Origin: an uncultured Cuneatibacter sp.
GTDB taxonomy: Bacteria > Bacillota > Clostridia > Lachnospirales > Lachnospiraceae
Reading direction: 5' to 3'
DNA length: 27,763 nucleotides
NCBI GenBank assembly: GCA_934234215.1
Contig: CAKQHB010000032.1
Location: 1-27,763, forward strand
Positions 22,263 to 27,763 of the stretch are shown in pieces; the first letter of the stretch is position 1; each line of letters starts with the position of its first letter. The notes beneath the pieces were generated by a model. It was not told the DNA's origin. It ran no database searches and saw only the letters and a program-made list of their open reading frames with translations. The position numbers and the translations under genes were made by a program.

Positions 22263-22577
22263 ATGCGGGGAAAATCGGTTTTAAACGAAGACCTGATCTA
22301 TGAGATCCTTGCAGTGGTAGAGGAAATTCCGGAAGGATGCGTGGCAAGCTACGGACAGATCGCAAGACTTATCGGCAGGGAGAAAAATTCCCGGCTGATA
22401 GGAACGGTGCTGCACCGGGCAGAGCTGTATGGCTCATATCCGTGTCATCGCGTTGTGAATGCGGTGGGACGAACTGCTCCCGGTTGGAGAGAGCAGCGTC
22501 TGCTGCTGGAAGATGAGGGTGTCGGTTTTCGGGAAAATGGCTGTGTGGATATGAAAAAGTTTCAGTGGAAATGCTGA
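22263..22577 (+). CDS. MGMT-like DNA-binding protein (short, active-site Cys retained)
   Basis: At 104 residues this matches only the C-terminal DNA-binding domain of O6-alkylguanine-DNA alkyltransferases. It has the helix-turn-helix segment VASYGQIARLIG (27-38) and the active-site loop PCHRVV with C61. Alkyltransferase-like proteins of this size commonly have tryptophan in place of that cysteine and only flag alkylated bases; here cysteine is kept, so direct alkyl transfer remains possible. The normal N-terminal domain is absent. AGGAAGG precedes ATG 22263. It sits in the same run as the deoxyinosine glycosylase, giving two base-damage proteins around a MATE exporter. Confidence 0.85.
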   Translation: MRGKSVLNEDLIYEILAVVEEIPEGCVASYGQIARLIGREKNSRLIGTVLHRAELYGSYPCHRVVNAVGRTAPGWREQRLLLEDEGVGFRENGCVDMKKFQWKC

Positions 22578-22592
22578 AGAAAAGAGGGAGCA

Positions 22593-23210
22593 ATGGCAAG
22601 AACCATTTTGTTTATCCTGTTGGGGTACTGTTCCGGAAGTGTACTGTATGCGCTGGTATTTGCAAGATTGTTCAAAAAAGGAGATATTCTGACAAAGAGC
22701 AAGGACGGCAATCCGGGAACGACAAATGCGTTTTTATACGGCGGTTTCTGGTGCGGTGTTCTGACGTTGTGCTGTGAATTATTAAAAGGTGCAATCCCGG
22801 TGCTGTGGTATCTGAAAGGGCAGCCGGTGGAAGAGCTTGGCATCTGGTCAGTGGCGCTTGTGCTGGCGGCTCCGGTATTTGGACATCTGTACCCGGTGTT
22901 TGCGGATTTCCATGGTGGAAAAGGCATTGCTGTGACATTTGGTGTCTTGTTAGGGTTAGTGCCATATTGGGCACCGGTTTTGACTTTTTGTTTCTTCTTT
23001 TTGTTTTATTCGCTGATCGTGCGGGTGCAGCCGCATTTTTACCGGACGGTCGTGACCTATGTGAGTATGTTTGTGACACTGCTGTTTGCATGGCGGACAA
23101 AGGGGATTGTGCTGGGCTTTGGACTGATCTGCTGCGGTGTATTGAGACGATTACATGAGAGTACCGAAAAACGGGAAAAGATGAAAGTAGGATTTTTATG
23201 GAAGTATTGA
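22593..23210 (+). CDS. plsY: Glycerol-3-phosphate acyltransferase, PlsY family
   Basis: PlsY acylates glycerol-3-phosphate with acyl-phosphate at the membrane, giving lysophosphatidate, the first step of phospholipid synthesis. The three family motifs are present: CSGSVLYALV (13-22), SKDGNPGTTNAF (36-47) with the S-x-x-x-NPG-x-x-N core, and GHLYPVFADFHGGKG (97-111). About six membrane segments are visible in 205 residues. The usual lysine of the FKGGKG motif reads H, a minor variant. GAGGGAG precedes ATG 22593, and the end overlaps the glycosyltransferase gene by 13 nt. It may be a second, specialised copy dedicated to glycolipid synthesis; only the rest of the genome could show that. Confidence 0.85.
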   Translation: MARTILFILLGYCSGSVLYALVFARLFKKGDILTKSKDGNPGTTNAFLYGGFWCGVLTLCCELLKGAIPVLWYLKGQPVEELGIWSVALVLAAPVFGHLYPVFADFHGGKGIAVTFGVLLGLVPYWAPVLTFCFFFLFYSLIVRVQPHFYRTVVTYVSMFVTLLFAWRTKGIVLGFGLICCGVLRRLHESTEKREKMKVGFLWKY

Positions 23211-24310
23211 TCTTATCCTGCGGAACCGGCGGCGGTCATAATGCTGCGGGGCATGCCGTGGAAGCGGAGTTAAAGAGACGCGGGCATTCCGTGACATTTT
23301 TCAATCCCTATGATCTGAGAAGCAGAGCATTGTCGGAGTTGATCGATCAGGCATATATCAAAATGGTGCAGCGACATCCGAAATTGTTCGGCTGCGTGTA
23401 TCAGTTAGGCAATCTTGTGCGGAAAATACCGGGCAAGTCACCAGTGTACTATGCGAATGCGCGGATGGCAGATCGGTTGGAGGCATATATACAGGAGCAT
23501 CCGGTGGACTATATCGTGATGCCGCATCTGTATCCGGCGGAGATGGTGACGTATCTGTATCGACATCACAGAGCGATGCCGCATACACTGTTTATTGGAA
23601 CGGATTATACCTGTATTCCTTTTACCGAGGAGACGGAGTGCGAACGATATGTGATTCCGGCGGCAGATCTGAAAAAAGTATATCAAAAGCGCGGCGTTCC
23701 GACAGAAAAGTTATTCCCCATCGGGATTCCGGTGAGTGCAGTCTGCGCAGAACCGATGAGCAAAAAGGACGCGCGGGCAAGGCTTGGACTGGATGCGGAC
23801 AAATCCTATTTGCTGCTTGCAGGCGGCAGTATGGGAACTGGTGCAGTGCAGAAAGCGTTGAAAAAGCTGGCAGCGCACTATGCAGACAGGGAGGATGTGG
23901 AACTCATCGTCATCTGCGGCAGCAATGAAAAGCTGTGCCGAAAGCTTCAGAAAAAATATCCGAAGGGAGTACAGGCGCTTTCCTATACGAAGAAGATGCC
24001 ACTGTATCTGAAGGCATGTGATGTGATTCTGACAAAGCCCGGTGGATTGACTTCCACAGAGGCGGCAGTGTCGGAAATCCCGATTGTGCATATTGAGGCG
24101 ATCCCGGGCTGTGAGACGAAAAATGTCCGCTACTTTACAAAGCGGGGCATGAGTATCTCGGCAGAGGAGCAGGCGGATCTCGGCGCAGCCTGCGACAGAC
24201 TGTTGGGAGCAGCGGGAGAACAGATGAGAGCGAGACAGCGCAAGTATAGTAACAAACATGCGGCAGCAGATATTTGCGATCTGATGGAAAGTGTCCTGAA
24301 AAAAGAATGA
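23198..24310 (+). CDS. UgtP/MGDG-synthase-like glycosyltransferase (GT28)
   Basis: A 370-residue cytoplasmic, membrane-associated GT-B enzyme. The N-terminus SCGTGGGHNAAGHAV (7-21) is the loop of the MGDG synthase domain. The C-terminal half has LLLAGGSMGTGAV and the nucleotide-sugar site DVILTKPGGLTSTEA. Homologues move glucose or galactose from UDP-sugar to diacylglycerol, making glycolipids and lipoteichoic acid anchors. The gene starts 13 nt inside plsY, tying acyl-glycerol formation to glycosylation. The exact sugar and the number of residues added are not deducible from sequence. No membrane segments are seen. Confidence 0.85.
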   Translation: MEVLILSCGTGGGHNAAGHAVEAELKRRGHSVTFFNPYDLRSRALSELIDQAYIKMVQRHPKLFGCVYQLGNLVRKIPGKSPVYYANARMADRLEAYIQEHPVDYIVMPHLYPAEMVTYLYRHHRAMPHTLFIGTDYTCIPFTEETECERYVIPAADLKKVYQKRGVPTEKLFPIGIPVSAVCAEPMSKKDARARLGLDADKSYLLLAGGSMGTGAVQKALKKLAAHYADREDVELIVICGSNEKLCRKLQKKYPKGVQALSYTKKMPLYLKACDVILTKPGGLTSTEAAVSEIPIVHIEAIPGCETKNVRYFTKRGMSISAEEQADLGAACDRLLGAAGEQMRARQRKYSNKHAAADICDLMESVLKKE

Positions 24311-24380
24311 AAATTGGCTCTGTTTTCTGAGGACAGAGACGTGCTATAACAATAGAATACGAAATAGAATGGAGTATGTT

Positions 24381-25226
24381 ATGTCTCACAACAATCAGAA
24401 AAAAACAGCAGTAATCAACGATCTGTCGGGATTTGGACGCTGCTCTCTGACCGTTTCAATTCCGATTTTGTCAGCAATGCGGATACAATGTTGTCCATTG
24501 CCGACTTCGATTTTTTCCAATCATACCGGTTTCCTCTCTCATTTTATGACGGATTTTACGGATAAGATGGAGCCTTATTTTGCAGAATGGAAGAAGCTGG
24601 GCCTGCAGTTTGACGGCATCGCTTCCGGATTTTTAGGATCAGCAGATCAGATCGAGATCGTGCAGAAGTTTCTCAAGGAGTTTCGCACGGAGAAGACAGT
24701 CATTCTCATCGATCCGGTGATGGGCGACTATGGCAAAGCTTATCTGACCTATACCGAAGAGATGTGTCAGCGGATGAAAACGCTGGTTTCCTATGCGGAT
24801 ATTCTGACACCGAATGTGACGGAGGCGTGCATTTTAACAGATACGCCTTATCAGGAGAATTGGAAGCAGGGCGAACTGGTTAAGATGGCAGAGCAGTTAC
24901 TGGAGCAGGGACCGGACAAGGTGGTGATCACCGGAATCGTGTGCGGCACTTACCTTGGAAACCTGTGCTGCGAAAAAGGAAAAGCGCCTCAGATGCTTCG
25001 GACAAAGAAAATCGGAAAAGAACGCTCCGGCACTGGCGATGTGTTTGCTTCGATTCTACTGGGAGATGCGGTGAATGGTGTGCCGCTGGTGGATTCCGTG
25101 AAGAAGGCATCGAAGTTTATCAAAGCCTGCATCAAGCGGTCGGTGGAGCTGGACATTCCCACGACAGATGGGGTTTGTTTTGAGGAATTGCTGGATCAGT
25201 TGATTCCGGCTTCGTCTCGCAAATAA
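24381..25226 (+). CDS. Pyridoxal/pyridoxamine kinase
   Basis: A 281-residue ribokinase-fold enzyme that phosphorylates vitamin B6 vitamers in the salvage route to pyridoxal phosphate. The N-terminal INDLSGFGRCSLTVSIPILS (13-32) and the anion-hole motif GKERSGTGDVFAS near the C-terminus are characteristic of the PdxK/PdxY group, as are DPVMGDYGKAY and LTPNVTEA. ATG 24381 is preferred over ATG 24369, since GGAG lies just before it. A 70-bp gap after the glycosyltransferase contains a small CTCTGT/ACAGAG hairpin and a possible -10 (TATAAC, 24345-24350), so it may start a new transcript. The radical SAM gene begins 57 nt after it. Confidence 0.88.
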   Translation: MSHNNQKKTAVINDLSGFGRCSLTVSIPILSAMRIQCCPLPTSIFSNHTGFLSHFMTDFTDKMEPYFAEWKKLGLQFDGIASGFLGSADQIEIVQKFLKEFRTEKTVILIDPVMGDYGKAYLTYTEEMCQRMKTLVSYADILTPNVTEACILTDTPYQENWKQGELVKMAEQLLEQGPDKVVITGIVCGTYLGNLCCEKGKAPQMLRTKKIGKERSGTGDVFASILLGDAVNGVPLVDSVKKASKFIKACIKRSVELDIPTTDGVCFEELLDQLIPASSRK

Positions 25227-25283
25227 AGCAGGTTGGCAAAGCAAATCAGGGAAGCTGTGAAAAGCATCCGGAAAGAGGATAAC

Positions 25284-25898
25284 ATGAAAAAAGCAATGAC
25301 GATCTTATATGAGGTACATGATAATCTGTATGTGAACCTGACGAATCGCTGTTCCTGCGCCTGTACGTTCTGTCTGAGACAGACAAGAGATCACATGGAA
25401 GAGTCGGATTCCCTTTGGCTGGAGCGGGAGCCCTCTGTGGAGGAAGTGAAGGCGGAGTTCGCAAAGTTTGATCCTGACAAGTACAGAGAAGTCGTATTTT
25501 GTGGATTTGGCGAGCCAACGGAGCGTCTCGATGTGCTGTTAGAAGTGGCAAGGTTTGTGAAGGAGACCTGGCACAAGCCCACGAGAATCAACACAAACGG
25601 ACAGTCAGACCTGATCAATGGCAAGAAGACTGCACCGCTGATGCAGGGATTGATCGATACGCTGTCCATCAGCCTGAATACCCCCAATGCAGATCGATAT
25701 CATGAGCTGGTGTGCAGCCAGTTCGGAGATCAGGCATTTCAGGCAATGCTAGATTTTGCGAAGGAGGGGGCGCAGTATGTTCCCCATGTTGTGATGACGA
25801 CAGTGGACACCACACTGACAAAAGACGAAGAAAAACAATGTCAGGAAATTTGTGATCGCCTGGGGGTAAAGTATCGCATTCGTCCGTGGGAGGACTGA
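25284..25898 (+). CDS. TatD-associated radical SAM protein
   Basis: The 204-residue protein has the radical SAM cluster motif CxxxCxxC at C23, C27 and C30 (NRCSCACTFC), then VVFCGFGEPTERLD with the SAM-contacting GEP, RINTNGQ, and SISLNTPNADRYHEL. The N-terminus ILYEVHDNLYVNLTNRCSCA and the short length match the group known as TatD-linked radical SAM proteins, usually encoded with or fused to TatD nuclease. No tatD gene is in this window, and the reaction is unknown. C25 is an extra cysteine inside the motif. ATG 25284 has AAAGAGG upstream; an upstream TTG frame is less likely. Confidence 0.85.
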   Translation: MKKAMTILYEVHDNLYVNLTNRCSCACTFCLRQTRDHMEESDSLWLEREPSVEEVKAEFAKFDPDKYREVVFCGFGEPTERLDVLLEVARFVKETWHKPTRINTNGQSDLINGKKTAPLMQGLIDTLSISLNTPNADRYHELVCSQFGDQAFQAMLDFAKEGAQYVPHVVMTTVDTTLTKDEEKQCQEICDRLGVKYRIRPWED

Positions 25899-25914
25899 AC
25901 TCCTAGAAAACCGA

Positions 25915-25955
25915 TTGACGTAATAGGTTATAAATGATATCATAACATAGTTATG
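25915..25955 (+). promoter_or_regulatory. tcdA-larE promoter with adjacent dyad
   Basis: TTGACG (25915-25920) and TATCAT (25938-25943) are 17 bp apart, about 80 bp before tcdA. A CATAAC-ATA-GTTATG dyad (25941-25955) overlaps the -10 and likely start site and could be an operator. Confidence 0.6.
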
Positions 25956-26022
25956 AGTGTTGTAACTCTGTCGAAACGTATGTTTTCGGATAGAGGTTGT
26001 TGGAAAAATTGGAGAAGATCGT

Positions 26023-26781
26023 ATGCTGAATCAATTTTCGAGAACAGAGCTGTTATATGGAAAAGAAGCGATGGAGCGCCTCGCAAATTCCAGAGTAGCA
26101 GTTTTTGGAATCGGCGGCGTCGGCGGTTATGTATGTGAAGCACTGATTCGAAGCGGTGTCGGTGCGTTTGACCTGATCGATGACGACAAGGTATGTCTGA
26201 CCAATCTGAACCGTCAGATCATTGCGACGAGAAGTACGGTAGGCAGGTATAAGACGGAAGTTATGAAAGAGCGTATGCTGGACATCAATCCCCATGCGGA
26301 TATTCGGATTCATCAGTGTTTTTTCCTGCCGGAGACGGCGGATCAGTTCCATTTCGAAGACTATGATTATGTGGTAGACGCAGTGGATACCGTGACGGCG
26401 AAAATCGCCCTTGTCATGAAGGCAAAGGAAGCAGGCGTGCCGATCATCAGCTCGATGGGAGCAGGGAACAAGCTGGATGGCAGCCGGTTTCAGATCACGG
26501 ATATTTATAAGACGAAGGTGTGTCCGCTGGCGCGTGTTATGCGTTATGAGCTGAAAAAGCGCGGCGTACGCAAGCTGAAGGTTGTATATTCCGATGAAGT
26601 TCCCACAAGGCCCATCGAGGATATGTCCATCAGCTGTCGGACAAACTGTATCTGCCCGCCTGGTGCGGCTCACAAGTGTACGGAGCGCAGAGACATTCCG
26701 GGAAGTACGGCATTTGTACCGTCGGTGGCTGGACTGTTGATTGCGGGAGAAGTGGTAAAGGATCTGACAAAGAAGAAATAA
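26023..26781 (+). CDS. tcdA: tRNA threonylcarbamoyladenosine dehydratase
   Basis: TcdA (YgdL/CsdL) uses ATP to dehydrate t6A37 of ANN-decoding tRNAs to the cyclic form ct6A, improving decoding. The 252-residue E1-like protein has the nucleotide-binding GIGGVGGYVCEALIRSG (29-45), LIDDDKVCLTNLNRQI, VVDAVDT, SSMGAGNKLD and a C-terminal cysteine-rich segment (SCRTNCICPPGAAHKC). These distinguish it from ThiF and MoeB. GGAGAAG precedes ATG 26023. It is followed 23 nt later by larE, another ATP-dependent activating enzyme; no functional link is known. Confidence 0.92.
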   Translation: MLNQFSRTELLYGKEAMERLANSRVAVFGIGGVGGYVCEALIRSGVGAFDLIDDDKVCLTNLNRQIIATRSTVGRYKTEVMKERMLDINPHADIRIHQCFFLPETADQFHFEDYDYVVDAVDTVTAKIALVMKAKEAGVPIISSMGAGNKLDGSRFQITDIYKTKVCPLARVMRYELKKRGVRKLKVVYSDEVPTRPIEDMSISCRTNCICPPGAAHKCTERRDIPGSTAFVPSVAGLLIAGEVVKDLTKKK

Positions 26782-26804
26782 TAGGAGTTAAACGGAGGAA
26801 AACG

Positions 26805-27638
26805 ATGGAATTACTGGATCAGAAGTATGAAAATCTGAGAAATTATCTGAAATCTCTTGGAAGCGCTGCAGTTGCATTTTCCGCAGGTGTGGATTCCACC
26901 TTTTTGCTGCGGGTTGCACATGATGTGCTGGGCGATCAGGTGATCGCAGTGACGGCAGCTTCCTGTTCATTTCCGGTGCGAGAGCTGAAAGAGGCAAAGG
27001 CGTACTGCGAGAAGAATGGCATCCGTCACGTTGTCTGTCAGTCCGAAGAGTTGGATATCGACGGATTCCGTCAGAATCCGAAGAACCGCTGCTATCTGTG
27101 CAAGCACGAGTTGTTTGAGAAGATCGGTGCCATCGCAGCAGAGAATCATCTGGCAGCAGTTGTAGAAGGCTCCAATATGGACGATAACGGCGATTATCGT
27201 CCGGGTCTTGTGGCAGTGAAAGAGCTGGGAGTGAAGAGCCCGCTGCGTCACGCAGAGCTGACAAAGGCAGACATCCGTGAGCTGTCAAAGCGCCTTGGAC
27301 TGGAGACATGGGACAAGCAGTCCTTTGCATGCCTGTCTTCCCGTTTTGTATACGGCGAGACGATCAACGAGGAGAAGCTTGGCATGGTAGACAAGGCAGA
27401 GCAGCTGCTGTTAGACCTTGGCTTCCGTCAGGTGCGTGTCCGCATTCACAACAAGATCGCCAGAATCGAACTGCTTCCGGAAGAATTCCCGAAGCTGATG
27501 GAGACAGAGACGAGAGAAATGGTGGCAAAGAAGTTCAAGGAATTCGGATTTACTTATGTGACATTGGATCTGCAGGGGTATCGTACCGGCAGCATGAATG
27601 AGACACTGTCCGCACAGGAAAAGAAGATCGAAGCATAA
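26805..27638 (+). CDS. larE: ATP-dependent sulfur transferase LarE
   Basis: LarE supplies sulfur for the nickel-pincer nucleotide cofactor of lactate racemase-type enzymes, adenylating a pyridinium carboxylate derived from nicotinate adenine dinucleotide. The PP-loop SAGVDST is at 26-32. C176 in FACLSSR is the conserved sulfur-donor position. C96 and C99 (NRCYLCK) add a CxxC, so this may be the three-cysteine form proposed to hold a [4Fe-4S] cluster and work catalytically rather than sacrificing its cysteine. The 277-residue length is typical. GGAGG precedes ATG 26805. LarB, LarC and a LarA-like enzyme are not in this window, so they must be elsewhere or absent. Confidence 0.9.
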   Translation: MELLDQKYENLRNYLKSLGSAAVAFSAGVDSTFLLRVAHDVLGDQVIAVTAASCSFPVRELKEAKAYCEKNGIRHVVCQSEELDIDGFRQNPKNRCYLCKHELFEKIGAIAAENHLAAVVEGSNMDDNGDYRPGLVAVKELGVKSPLRHAELTKADIRELSKRLGLETWDKQSFACLSSRFVYGETINEEKLGMVDKAEQLLLDLGFRQVRVRIHNKIARIELLPEEFPKLMETETREMVAKKFKEFGFTYVTLDLQGYRTGSMNETLSAQEKKIEA

Positions 27639-27704
27639 ATCATAAACAGAGAGAAATAAAGAAGATCCCCGCTGCTTTCTGAAATTTGATATGTACCCAG
27701 AATC

Positions 27705-27738
27705 CTGGACACATATTTACGAACTAAGCTGGACACAT
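27705..27738. repeat. Paired CTGGACACAT direct repeats, possible insertion-sequence end
   Basis: CTGGACACAT occurs at 27705-27714 and again at 27729-27738, 24 bp apart start to start, in an otherwise non-coding tail after larE. Multiple short direct repeats of this kind are typical of transposase-binding ends, for example of IS21-type elements. The window stops before any transposase gene, so the assignment is tentative. Confidence 0.35.
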
Positions 27739-27763
27739 GGATGCTATCCTGTATTGCACAGGT

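Overview
The window looks like chromosomal DNA of a gut-type Clostridia, most likely a Lachnospiraceae member. The basis is AGGAGG-type ribosome binding sites, moderate GC, Firmicutes-style NiaR control of NAD synthesis, a PyrB/PyrI pair, a TatD-associated radical SAM protein and a gut-type beta-glucuronidase. Genus is not resolved. Most of it is ordinary metabolic chromosome; the accessory or decayed parts are at about 1-250, 7.9-10.85 kb, 14.86-15.2 kb and the last ~75 bases.

Left part (1-6.9 kb). A palindrome-rich non-coding block precedes a complete de novo NAD operon, nadB-nadC-niaR-nadA, whose promoter -35 box sits inside a perfect palindrome that is probably the NiaR operator. Convergent to it is an overlapping purA-pyrB-pyrI operon. 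NadB, PurA and PyrB all consume L-aspartate. A LysR-type regulator diverges from purA.

Middle (7.9-15.2 kb). A Fic-domain protein has a built-in VbhA-like segment and six KVDI heptads. Upstream of it are an unrecognised three-helix membrane protein, a broken lipoprotein gene, and a ~168-nt imperfect palindrome inside a repeat-like block. Next is a tartrate-type cluster: a LysR regulator diverging from an SLC13/DASS transporter and the two subunits of L(+)-tartrate dehydratase. Directly after it is a c-di-GMP-I (GEMM-I) riboswitch with its own promoter and a strong terminator but no gene in the sense direction. It abuts a 23-codon remnant of a TetR-type regulator.

Right part (15.2-27.8 kb). 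A membrane GT2 synthase (QxxRW type) diverges from a beta-glucuronidase, which is convergent to an AraA/FucI-superfamily sugar isomerase. A plus-strand run follows: family 6 DNA glycosylase, MATE exporter, short MGMT-like protein, PlsY, UgtP-like glycosyltransferase (PlsY and UgtP overlap, suggesting glycolipid synthesis), pyridoxal/pyridoxamine kinase, TatD-associated radical SAM protein, then tcdA and larE. The window ends in paired short repeats that resemble an insertion-sequence end.

The observations I would follow first are the orphan c-di-GMP riboswitch with its deletion-like scar, the Fic protein's repeat linker and altered inhibitory motif, the purA leader stem-loop, and the two structured intergenic elements.
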